A DNA stretch of 64,000 bases, taken from positions 1-64,000 of the forward strand of contig CAJOHZ010000021.1 in NCBI GenBank assembly GCA_905234695.1, read 5' to 3'. Position 1 is the stretch's first letter; every line of letters begins with the position of its first letter. Shown in pieces: positions 1 through 9,528 of the stretch. The stretch comes from an uncultured Bacteroidales bacterium (GTDB lineage: Bacteria > Bacteroidota > Bacteroidia > Bacteroidales > P3). The notes below the pieces were generated by a model, which made no database searches, had not been told where the DNA came from, and was given only the letters and a program-made list of their open reading frames with translations. Position numbers and translations under genes: made by a program.

Positions 1-3000
1 GGCGGCTACAGCGGCTTTAACAACACCTCGGGTGTTCCTACGGGCGGTATCGCCATCGACGGTGCCTACCGTCTGAACCTCGTATCCTCTTGGCAGACCC
101 AGGTGGGTGAGATCACCGTCACCGACACCGGCCTCTACAAGATTGTCTTCATGTGGCGCAACGACAACAGCGGCGGCACACAGCCTCCCGCAGCAATCGA
201 CAATGTGATGCTCCGTCAGGCCAACTGCCCGATGCCGCAGAATGTCGTGGCCAGCCCCACCCACAACAGCATCACGCTGACTTGGACACCCGCCGGCAAC
301 GAGACCTCCTGGGAGGTCAGCTGCGGCAATACCGTCCAAACTGTCAACACTGCTTCGTACACCTTCTCCGGCCTCACCGCCAACACGGACTACACTGTTG
401 GCGTTCGCGCCCTCTGCAGCGCCAACGAGTCCAGCATGACGGTCTCGCAGACTGTCCACACCTCCTGCGACCTGATGACCACCCTACCCTACACCTACGG
501 CTTCGAGGGTGATGCCACAGGCAGCAGCACCAGCGCGGTCTTCGCCGCCGAGTGCTGGCGTCGTCTGAACAACGGTACGCAGTACTTTGGCTATCCCTAC
601 ATTTCCAGCACGGCCTCCTACTGCCACACCGGCACCCGCGGCACCTACTGGTATGTGACCACGACCACCGGCACCTACGGCGACTACCAGTGCCTCGTCC
701 TGCCCAGTGTCAACACCACCACCTATCCCATCAACACGCTGCGCCTGAAGTTCTGGGCCAAAGGCTCCGCCGCCACCGTCCGCAACTTCCTCGTGGGTGT
801 GATGACCAACCCGACCGACATCAACACCTTCACGACTGTTGATACCGTCACCGTGAACAGCAACGACTGGGTGGAGCACACCGTCGTCCTGGACAACTAC
901 ACCGGCACAGGTGCCTACGTAGCCATCCGCCAGAACCGTGCCACGTCGTCCTATACGACCTATATTGACGACATCACCCTCGAGGTGGCTCCCACCTGTG
1001 TTGAGCCTGCCAATGTGACTGTCGACAGCATCACCACCAACAGCGCTCTTGTCGCCTGGACCGGCACTGCCAATGCTTACTCTGTGGCCTACGGCACCGG
1101 CACCAACCCCGACTCGATGTCCACCGTCTCTGCCACCGGCAACAGCACCATGATCACCGGCCTCACGCCCAACACGGCCTACAACGTCTACGTCAAGGCC
1201 ATCTGCAGTGCTACCGACCAGAGTCCCTGGACCAACGCCACTATCTTCCGCACCAACTGCGTGGCCCTGACCGCCAACGACCTGCCCTACTTCGAGAACT
1301 TCGACAACTACACCACCAGCACCACCGCCGCCACCGGCGTACAAGTGCCCTGCTGGACGCTGGCACATCAGGATGTCTCCATGACCGTCGCACAGCAGCC
1401 GCAGATTTACTATAGCAGCACCGCTTCCTACAACCACAGCGGCAACTATACCCTGCGACTCTACTACCGCGGTATCTATGCCCTGCCGGAAATCACCGCC
1501 AACATCAACACCCTGCGCATGAACTTCTGGGTACGCCAGACCACTGCCGCCTACAAGGTGATTGTCGGTGTGATGAGCGACCTGAACGATGCCACGACCT
1601 TCGTGCCCATCGACACCATCGACAACGGTTCCAACACCTCGACGATGGCTGAGCATACCGTCAACTTCAGCAGCTACACCGGCAACGGCCACTACATCGC
1701 CTTCCGCAACATCCACACCAGCTACAACTACAGCTACAACTACATCGACGACGTCACCGTCGAATTCCTCCCCAGCTGCCAGGAAGTCACGGCTCTCGCT
1801 GTTGCAGGTGCCACCAACAACAGCATCACGCTCTCTTGGACGGATGCCGCCAACACCAATGCCACCTACACCGTGTATAACGACACGACCACCGTGGCCA
1901 CCGGCATCACCGGCACGACCTACACGGTTACCGGCCTCACCGCCAATACCGATTACACCTTCTATGTCGAGGCCAACTGCTCGGCCACATCCGCTTCGAC
2001 CGCTATCAGCGTCGCGGCCCATACGATGTGCAACAGCTTCACCCTGCCCTTCACGGAAGGCTTCGAGACCGGTACCCTCTCCTCTTGCTGGAGCACCGAT
2101 GGTTCTGGCTCATGGAGCGTCGGCACGGGTGACTACAGCACCAGCACCGGTGCCCACACCGGCAGTTACAATGCCAAGATTTACGGCAATGGCACTGGCA
2201 ATAGCACCAAGCTGATTACCCCGGTCATCGACTTCACGGGCGTCACCAATGCCGAACTCCGCTTCTGGCACATCCAGCGCAGCTGGAGCGGCGACCAGGA
2301 TGAACTGACCGTCTACTACCGCACCTCCTCCTCCGGCACATGGCAGACCCTCGCCGCCTATACGAACGAGGTATCTACCTGGACCGAAGAGGTCATCACT
2401 CTGCCCAACCTCAGCAGCACCTACCAGGTGGCCTTCGAGATGTATGACGGCTATGGCTACGGCGTGGCTATCGACGATATCACCATCGACCTGCCGCCCG
2501 CCTGCGCCGCCGTCACGGCTCTGACTGCCACCAATGTTACCTTTAACAGCGCCACCCTCACCTGGGCCGACACCAGCAACACTGGTGCCACCTATACGGT
2601 GTACGACGACACGACGGTTGTGGCCTCCGGTATCACCGGTACCAGCTACACCGTCACTGGTCTCACCGCTGAGACGAACCACACGCTCAGAGTGAATGCC
2701 AACTGCTCGGCCACGGCCTCGTCTATACTCACGTCTGTCAACGTCTACACGGGCTACTGCCAGCCCAACCCGACTTCGGTTGACGGCAGCGGCATCACCA
2801 GCGTGGCCTTCGGCGGCATGACCAACGACGCCGCTCGTCCCTCGGGAGCCGGCTACCGCAACTACAGCAACATGGTTGGCACCGTGTCCGCCGGCACCAC
2901 CGCCACGGTAGACATCACCTATGCCACCGGTTATGACTACGGTACCATCATCTGGGTGGACTGGAACAACAACATGACTTTCGACAGCAACGAGGTGGTC

Positions 3001-4944
3001 TATGTGGGCGTAGCCCCCAACACCAACCCCACCACGCTGAATGCCACCTTCACCATCCCCGCCACGCAGGATACCGGCAACTACCGTATGCGTATCCTTG
3101 GCGCCGACAGCTACTTCGACAGCTACACCGGCTCCATTGCCGCAGCGGCCAACGCCAATCCGTGCGCCAGCTACCTCTACGGTGTGGCCGAGGACTACAC
3201 CCTCCATGTGACCGAGGCACCCAACTGCCTGACCCCGACGAACCTCCAGATGGTCTACATCGGTGGCAGCAGCAATGCCGCCGTCGTGAGCTGGACCTCC
3301 GATGCCAACGCATGGAACCTCAGCTTGAACGGTGTCGTGACTTACAACATCACGGCGAACCCCGACACAATCACCGGCCTTGATCCCAACACCACCTACA
3401 CTGTCATGGTGCAGGCCAACTGCGGAAATGACACTAGCGACTGGACACTGCCCGTGAGCATCACCACTCCGTGCGCAACCATCGACATGCCCTTCGTGGA
3501 GAGCTTCGATTCCTCCAGCACCACCCGCAACTGCTGGGACTTCGTCTCGAACAACACTGCCAACATCGGCGGCACCAACGGCATGGGCTTCGTCACCCTC
3601 AACGGCAACACCGTCTGGCGTTTCAGCTCGTACAGCAGCGCCAGCGACTACAACCAGTATGCCTACTCGCCGCTGTTCAACACCCCGACCACCAGCAACG
3701 CCCTGCGTGTCCGCGTGCGCTACGCCACTTATGGCAGCAGCGACCACCTCTGGTTCGGCTACCGCACAGCCAACGACACGGACTATACCTGGACACCTAA
3801 CTACTACACCACGACCAGTCAGAACGACTTCCAGACCCTCGAAGCCCTCCTGCCGCTCAATGTGGCCCAGCTGGCCATCCACTACTATGGTGACTATGCC
3901 TACTACGCATGGATCGACAGTGTGGAACTCACGCCTATCACCTGCCCGACCGACACCACGGTTGTGTCTGTCTTGGCTTGCGACAGCTACCTCTGGAACG
4001 ACAATGTCTACACTCAGAGCGGTGTCTACCCTGCCGTACTGACCACCGCCAACGGTTGCGACAGCAATGTGGTCCTCAACCTGACAATCAACCACAGCGC
4101 TGCCACTACCGACACTGTCACCGTTTGCGACAGCTATGTGTGGAACGACTCGGTCTACACCGCCTCGACGATTATGGTCGACACCCTGACCAACGTCGCC
4201 GGTTGCGACAGCGTGGTGACAATCAACCTCACAATCAACCACAGCACGTCGTCGAGCGACACCGTCTCCGCTTTCAACAGCTATGTTTGGAACGGTAACA
4301 CTTACATGCAGAGCGGCATCTACACCTACACGACCCTCAACGCTGTGGGTTGCGACAGTGTGGCCACTCTCGTGCTGACAGTGACAATGCTTGACACCGT
4401 GACGCTGACGGTCAACGACACTACGATGGGTAGCGTCCGCGGCGCGGGTGTCTACACCGATGGCGACACCATCACGCTGTACGCTATCGCCAACACCGGC
4501 TACCACTTCGTGAACTGGAGCGACGGTGACACCAACGCCATCCGCACCATTGTGTTGACCGACAACATGAACCTGACTGCCTACTTCGCCATCAACCAGT
4601 ACACTATTGCACTGGCTGTGAACGACACGCTGATGGGTATCGTCCGCGGTGCAGGCATCTACAACTACGGCGACACTGCTGTATTGACCGCCGTGGCCAA
4701 CACCGGTTACCACTTCGTGAACTGGAGCGACAACGACACCAATGCCCTCCGCACCGTTGTGGTGACCACCGATGTGAACCTGACCGCCAACTTCGCCGTC
4801 AACCAGTACACCCTCACCGTGGCTGCCAACGACAGCACAATGGGTAGTGTGACCGGTAGCGGTGTCTACAACTACGGCGCCACCGCCACGCTGACCGCCA
4901 CCGCCGACAGCGGCTACCACTTCCAGAACTGGAACGACCTGTGA
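1..4944 (+). CDS. T9SS-type surface adhesin, 5' part: FN3-like repeats, choice-of-anchor/MAM-like domains, GEVED-like domain, CDSYxWN repeats, InlB-like repeats. Open at the left window edge and ends at a premature TGA
   Basis: Frame 1 is open from base 1. Repeated 'NSITLTWT..NTDYTV' FN3-like motifs, 'WVDWNNNMTFDSNEVVYVG...VAEDYTLHV' GEVED-like segment, 'GxxxxGxGxYxxGDTxTLxAxANTGYHFxxWxDGDTN' repeats. Confidence 0.85.
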   Translation, partial: GGYSGFNNTSGVPTGGIAIDGAYRLNLVSSWQTQVGEITVTDTGLYKIVFMWRNDNSGGTQPPAAIDNVMLRQANCPMPQNVVASPTHNSITLTWTPAGNETSWEVSCGNTVQTVNTASYTFSGLTANTDYTVGVRALCSANESSMTVSQTVHTSCDLMTTLPYTYGFEGDATGSSTSAVFAAECWRRLNNGTQYFGYPYISSTASYCHTGTRGTYWYVTTTTGTYGDYQCLVLPSVNTTTYPINTLRLKFWAKGSAATVRNFLVGVMTNPTDINTFTTVDTVTVNSNDWVEHTVVLDNYTGTGAYVAIRQNRATSSYTTYIDDITLEVAPTCVEPANVTVDSITTNSALVAWTGTANAYSVAYGTGTNPDSMSTVSATGNSTMITGLTPNTAYNVYVKAICSATDQSPWTNATIFRTNCVALTANDLPYFENFDNYTTSTTAATGVQVPCWTLAHQDVSMTVAQQPQIYYSSTASYNHSGNYTLRLYYRGIYALPEITANINTLRMNFWVRQTTAAYKVIVGVMSDLNDATTFVPIDTIDNGSNTSTMAEHTVNFSSYTGNGHYIAFRNIHTSYNYSYNYIDDVTVEFLPSCQEVTALAVAGATNNSITLSWTDAANTNATYTVYNDTTTVATGITGTTYTVTGLTANTDYTFYVEANCSATSASTAISVAAHTMCNSFTLPFTEGFETGTLSSCWSTDGSGSWSVGTGDYSTSTGAHTGSYNAKIYGNGTGNSTKLITPVIDFTGVTNAELRFWHIQRSWSGDQDELTVYYRTSSSGTWQTLAAYTNEVSTWTEEVITLPNLSSTYQVAFEMYDGYGYGVAIDDITIDLPPACAAVTALTATNVTFNSATLTWADTSNTGATYTVYDDTTVVASGITGTSYTVTGLTAETNHTLRVNANCSATASSILTSVNVYTGYCQPNPTSVDGSGITSVAFGGMTNDAARPSGAGYRNYSNMVGTVSAGTTATVDITYATGYDYGTIIWVDWNNNMTFDSNEVVYVGVAPNTNPTTLNATFTIPATQDTGNYRMRILGADSYFDSYTGSIAAAANANPCASYLYGVAEDYTLHVTEAPNCLTPTNLQMVYIGGSSNAAVVSWTSDANAWNLSLNGVVTYNITANPDTITGLDPNTTYTVMVQANCGNDTSDWTLPVSITTPCATIDMPFVESFDSSSTTRNCWDFVSNNTANIGGTNGMGFVTLNGNTVWRFSSYSSASDYNQYAYSPLFNTPTTSNALRVRVRYATYGSSDHLWFGYRTANDTDYTWTPNYYTTTSQNDFQTLEALLPLNVAQLAIHYYGDYAYYAWIDSVELTPITCPTDTTVVSVLACDSYLWNDNVYTQSGVYPAVLTTANGCDSNVVLNLTINHSAATTDTVTVCDSYVWNDSVYTASTIMVDTLTNVAGCDSVVTINLTINHSTSSSDTVSAFNSYVWNGNTYMQSGIYTYTTLNAVGCDSVATLVLTVTMLDTVTLTVNDTTMGSVRGAGVYTDGDTITLYAIANTGYHFVNWSDGDTNAIRTIVLTDNMNLTAYFAINQYTIALAVNDTLMGIVRGAGIYNYGDTAVLTAVANTGYHFVNWSDNDTNALRTVVVTTDVNLTANFAVNQYTLTVAANDSTMGSVTGSGVYNYGATATLTATADSGYHFQNWNDL

Positions 4945-6470
4945 CTGAGAATGCCAGTTACACTGCCATCTTCGTTATGGACAGCGTACCTCCTGTGCCG
5001 ACCTACACCGTCACCCTGGCTGTGAACGACACCCTGATGGGTAGCGTCCTCGGTGCAGGTGTCTATATGAGCGGCAGCCAGATTGCCGTATCCGCCATCG
5101 CCAACTACGGTTACCACTTCACTATGTGGAGCGACGGCGACACGAACAACCCGCGCACCCTCACCGTAACTTCCGACACCACGCTGACCGCGACCTTCGC
5201 TGTCAACCAGTACACCATTGCACTGGCTGTGAACGACACCCTGATGGGTAGCGTCACCGGCGCCGGCGTCTATAACTACGGTGCCACTGCCACGCTGACC
5301 GCTGTGGCCAACACCGGCTACCACTTCATTATGTGGAACGACGGCGACACCAACGCCATCCGCACCATTACTGTCAACGACGATGTGACGCTGACCGCCA
5401 ACTTCGCCATCAACCAGTACACTGTTGCACTGGCTGTGAACGACAACATGATGGGTAGCGTCCGTGGCGCGGGTATCTACAACTACGGCGACACCGCCAC
5501 GCTGTACGCTGTGGCCAATACCGGCTACCACTTCACCATGTGGAACGACGGCGACACCAACGCCATCCGCACCCTTGTGGTGACCAACGACGTGAACCTG
5601 ACCGCCAACTTCGCCATCAACCAGTACACCATTGCACTGGCTGTGAACGACAGCACGATGGGCATCGTCCGCGGTGCGGGCGTCTACAACTACGGCGATA
5701 CCGCCGTGGTGACCGCCGTGGCCAACACCGGCTACCACTTCGTGAACTGGAGCGACAACGACACCAACGCCCTCCGTACCCTTGTGGTGACCGACAACGT
5801 GAACCTGACCGCCAACTTCGCCGTGAACCAGTACACCCTCACCGTGGCTGCCAACAACAACACGATGGGTAGTGTGACCGGTAGCGGTGTCTACAACTAC
5901 GGCGCCACCGCCACGCTGACCGCCACCGCCGACAGCGGCTACCACTTCCAGAACTGGAACGACCGACGGCAACGTGGAGAATCCGCGTACCGTGATTGTG
6001 ATGAACGATGCCAGCTACACTGCCATCTTCGTCATGGACAGCGTACCTCCTGTACAGACCTACACCGTCACCCTGGCTGTGAACGACAGCACCATGGGTA
6101 GCGTCCACGGCGCCGGTGTCTATGTGAGCGGCAGCCAGATTACCGTGACCGCCGTGGCCAACTACGGCTACCACTTCACCATGTGGAACGACGGCGACAC
6201 CAACAACCCGCGTACTCTCACCGTGACTTCCGACACCACGCTGACCGCCATCTTCGCCACCAACCAGTACACTGTTGCACTGGCTGTGAACGACACCCTG
6301 ATGGGTAGCGTCACCGGCGCAGGTGTCTACAACTACGGCGACACCGCCACGTTGACCGCCACGGCCAACGCTGGCTACCACTTCACCCTGTGGAGCGACG
6401 GCGACACCAACAATCCGCGTACCCTCGTCGTGAATGACGATATGTCACTGATTGCTTACTTCGCCATCGA
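4393..6470 (+). repeat. Tandem protein-coding repeats, 207 bp (69 aa) period where regular
   Basis: 'AACCAGTACAC' recurs at 4594, 4801 and then at 5205, 5412, 5619, 5826, exactly 207 bp apart within each run. Confidence 0.9.
4941..5963 (+). pseudogene. Middle segment of the same adhesin, in a different reading frame (five InlB-like repeats). The ORF track continues out of frame to 6101
   Basis: GTG at 4941 overlaps the TGA at 4942-4944. The repeat pattern continues in this frame until about 5963, where it jumps to the frame of the next ORF. Confidence 0.75.
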
Positions 6471-7743
6471 TCCTGTTGTGCCCACCGACAGCGTGACCTT
6501 CGTTGTCACTGTTAACGACAGTGCCATGGGTACCACAGTTCCCGCTCCTGGCACCTACCGCTTCGCCGTGGGTGACACTGCCTCTGTGCAGGCTGTGGCC
6601 GCCACTGGTTACCACTTCGCGAACTGGACGCTGACCAGCGGTAACATCAACCAAACGCTGAGCACCAACCCGCTCACCACTGTGATTAACCAGATGATGG
6701 CCAACCAGACCATCGTGCTGACCGCCAACTTCAGCGTCGACAGCGTTATCAACGTCGACAGCGTCACCGTTGTCCTGACCATCAACGACACCGCTCGCGG
6801 TACCACCAACCCGGCACCCGGTACCTACCGTTTCGCCGTGGGTGACTCCGTGTACGCTGTGGCCACACCTAGCACCGGCTACCGCTTCCTCGGATGGTTC
6901 GTCGACGTGGCTGGCAACACCACTACCGTCAACGACAACCCGATCCGCTTGGAGGTTCCCGCCCTTGCCGCTAACATGACGATCAACGTCACCGCCAACT
7001 TCGTGCCCATGGGCGACGATACCTACACCGTTATCGCTACACCTGTCACCACCGATGGCGACATCAACGCGGGCGGTACTATTACCGGCAACGGAACCTA
7101 TCCTGCCGGCAGCAACGTGACCCTGACCGCCATGGCTGACGAAGGCTACCGCTTCGTGGGTTGGTACAACGCCAATGACACCACCTTCGACATGCCGCTC
7201 TCCACTGAGTACAGCTACAGCTTCATCATCATGGAGAACCTCAGCCTGATTGCACTCTTCACTCCTGAGAGCAACCCGACCGCTGTTATCACCATTGCCA
7301 CGGCCGACAGCACGATGGGTTATGTGTTGCTCAACAATGACACCGTGCTCCGCTACGTCGGCCAGATTGGCGAAGAGGTGACCATTGAGGCCATTGCTTA
7401 CGAAGGCTACCGCTTCGTGGCCTGGAACGACGGCGACACCAACGCTCTCCGCACTATCATACTCGACATGCCGGTGACCATGCTCACCGCTCGCTTCGAG
7501 TTGATCCCGAACAGCATCGACGATGCTGAGGAAGCTGAGGAGATTGTCATCTACACTGAGAACGACCGCATCACCGTCCGCGGTGCCGAGAACCGTCCTG
7601 TGTACGTGTTCGACGTCGTGGGACGCCTCGTGGCCAAGAGCGCCAAGGCATCGGCCGAAGAGACCTTCCGGATGACCAACACGGGCATCTACATGGTCAA
7701 GGTCGGCAACGCCCCCGCCCGCCGCGTCGTGGTACGTCGATAA
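5974..7743 (+). CDS. 3' part of the same adhesin with InlB-like repeats and a C-terminal T9SS type A sorting domain
   Basis: Same frame as the first segment. C-terminus 'RPVYVFDVVGRLVAKSAK...TNTGIYMVKVGNAPARRVVVRR' is typical of a type A sorting domain. Confidence 0.85.
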   Translation: MENPRTVIVMNDASYTAIFVMDSVPPVQTYTVTLAVNDSTMGSVHGAGVYVSGSQITVTAVANYGYHFTMWNDGDTNNPRTLTVTSDTTLTAIFATNQYTVALAVNDTLMGSVTGAGVYNYGDTATLTATANAGYHFTLWSDGDTNNPRTLVVNDDMSLIAYFAIDPVVPTDSVTFVVTVNDSAMGTTVPAPGTYRFAVGDTASVQAVAATGYHFANWTLTSGNINQTLSTNPLTTVINQMMANQTIVLTANFSVDSVINVDSVTVVLTINDTARGTTNPAPGTYRFAVGDSVYAVATPSTGYRFLGWFVDVAGNTTTVNDNPIRLEVPALAANMTINVTANFVPMGDDTYTVIATPVTTDGDINAGGTITGNGTYPAGSNVTLTAMADEGYRFVGWYNANDTTFDMPLSTEYSYSFIIMENLSLIALFTPESNPTAVITIATADSTMGYVLLNNDTVLRYVGQIGEEVTIEAIAYEGYRFVAWNDGDTNALRTIILDMPVTMLTARFELIPNSIDDAEEAEEIVIYTENDRITVRGAENRPVYVFDVVGRLVAKSAKASAEETFRMTNTGIYMVKVGNAPARRVVVRR

Positions 7744-7751
7744 CCCCTCCG

Positions 7752-7777
7752 AAAGCGATGCTGCAATGCATCGCTTT
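7752..7777 (+). terminator. Hairpin terminator after the adhesin
   Basis: Arms AAAGCGATGC / GCATCGCTTT with a 6-nt loop, followed by T. Confidence 0.7.
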
Positions 7778-7806
7778 TGACCCTACCGGCCATCACGGCC
7801 GAAACC

Positions 7807-7840
7807 CAAGAGGGTGCCACTTCCAAGAGGCACCCTCTTG
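7807..7840 (+). terminator. Second hairpin terminator
   Basis: Perfect 12-bp arms CAAGAGGGTGCC / GGCACCCTCTTG followed by CTTTTC. Confidence 0.75.
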
Positions 7841-7862
7841 CTTTTCCCCTGTCGCGGAAGGA

Positions 7863-7897
7863 TTTTTTGCATATATCGGAAAAAATTCGTACATTTG
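7863..7897 (+). promoter_or_regulatory. Bacteroidota promoter (-33 TTG-like, -7 TACATTTG)
   Basis: TTTTTTGC ... TACATTTG at 7890-7897, upstream of the symporter. Confidence 0.55.
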
Positions 7898-7977
7898 CAC
7901 CGCGAAATCACCTAGGAGCCCGCCCCTATGCAGAAGGTAATTCCGCCAACAACAGGCTCAACAACCAATACCCGACT

Positions 7978-9528
7978 ATGGATAAAATCATCACCTTAAT
8001 CAACGAATGCGTGTGGAGCTGGCCATTGGTAGGCTTGTGCCTGCTGGGGGGACTGTACTTCACGTTCGGCACTCGGTTTGTGCAGATACGACACTTGGGG
8101 GAGATGGTGCGTTTGCTGTTCAAAAACGACCGCTCAAAGAAAGAAGGCATCTCGTCATTCCAGGCTTTCGCCCTTGCCCTCTCAGGACGGGTGGGCACAG
8201 GCAATATCGTTGGCGTTGCCATTGCCATCTGCTTCGGCGGTCCCGGTGCCATTGTATGGATGTGGATTATCGCCTTCTTCGGGGCTGGCACAGCCTATGC
8301 TGAGGCATGTCTGTCCCAAATATACAAAGAACGCCACGGAAACCAGCTACGCGGCGGCCCCGCCTACTATATCGAGAAAGGACTGAACAGCCCGTGGTTG
8401 GCCGTCATATTCGCTGTATTGACAGTACTGGCCTGCGCACTGTGCCTCCCTCCCGTACACTCCAACAGCATCGCCGCCGCATTCTCCAAGACATTCCACA
8501 TCGAGCCTTGGCTTGTCGGCATCATCGTGTCCGCCATTATCGCCATTGTGGTGTTGGGCGGTGTCAAACGTATCTCGAAGGTGGCCGAAATCGTGACCCC
8601 TTTCATGGCCATTACCTATATCATCCTCTCTATCGTGGTGCTGATCGCCAATGCCAGTGCCGTACCCGGAGCCCTCATGGAAATGCTCTCTTGTGCCTTC
8701 GGCACCCACCAAGCGCTGGGTGGCATTATCGGTTCAGCTATCGCCTGGGGTGTGAAGCGAGGCATCTACTCCAATGAAGCCGGCCAAGGCACCGCCCCCA
8801 TCGTGGCTGCCGCCGCCAAGGTAGACCACCCCGTGAAACAGGGGTTAGTTCAGGGTTTCTCTGTCTATGTGGACACCCTGCTGGTATGCACCGCCACAGC
8901 GCTGATGCTGCTAGTCACTCACTGCTACAACGTGGTGGACCCTGTAACCGGCGACTATCTGGTGCAGGCCACTGATCAAAGCCTGAGCAAGCCCGGTGTG
9001 GAATATGTGGAATACACCATCGCCGCACTGAGCACCCTACTCGGGAAAGGATGGGGCGGCATCGTTATCAGCATCACCCTATTCTTCTTTGCCTTCACCA
9101 CCATCATGGCGTATTACTACTACGCCGAAACCAACCTGGTATATCTCTTCTTGCGAATCAAGGAACGCCGCCGCCGTATCATGGGAAAATACTTCGACAT
9201 GAAGGACAGCCGCCAGAACCTACGACGCGAGGTGGCCATTTTCGGAGACGACCGAGGCGAAAAAATTGTGGTGACAGTGCTGCGAGTGCTGTTTGTTGGT
9301 GCCGTTATGTTTGGAAGCCTGAAAGAGGCCAAAACCATCTGGGACCTCGGCGACACCGGCGTGGGCATGATGGCATGGATTAACATCATCGCCATCCTGC
9401 TGCTCTCGCCCAAGGCGTTCAAGATACTGAAAGACTACGAACGACAGAAGAAGCAGGGGCGCAATCCCAAATTCGACCCCCACGAACTAGGAATAAAGAA
9501 CGCCGATTTTTGGGAGGAGGAGCAATGA
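7978..9528 (+). CDS. Alanine/sodium symporter family (AGCS) protein
   Basis: 'FTFGTRFVQIRHLGEMVRLL', 'SSFQAFALALSGRVGTGNIVGVAIAI', 'GVKRGIYSNEAGQGTAPIVAAAA'. ATG 7978 fits better than the longer ORF. Confidence 0.93.
   Translation: MDKIITLINECVWSWPLVGLCLLGGLYFTFGTRFVQIRHLGEMVRLLFKNDRSKKEGISSFQAFALALSGRVGTGNIVGVAIAICFGGPGAIVWMWIIAFFGAGTAYAEACLSQIYKERHGNQLRGGPAYYIEKGLNSPWLAVIFAVLTVLACALCLPPVHSNSIAAAFSKTFHIEPWLVGIIVSAIIAIVVLGGVKRISKVAEIVTPFMAITYIILSIVVLIANASAVPGALMEMLSCAFGTHQALGGIIGSAIAWGVKRGIYSNEAGQGTAPIVAAAAKVDHPVKQGLVQGFSVYVDTLLVCTATALMLLVTHCYNVVDPVTGDYLVQATDQSLSKPGVEYVEYTIAALSTLLGKGWGGIVISITLFFFAFTTIMAYYYYAETNLVYLFLRIKERRRRIMGKYFDMKDSRQNLRREVAIFGDDRGEKIVVTVLRVLFVGAVMFGSLKEAKTIWDLGDTGVGMMAWINIIAILLLSPKAFKILKDYERQKKQGRNPKFDPHELGIKNADFWEEEQ

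Noticed and set aside
2110-4920. 936-aa minus-strand ORF (also 484-2022, 4914-5972, 5839-6381)
   Set aside because: Antisense shadow of Thr/Asn/Asp-rich adhesin repeats; no recognisable domain
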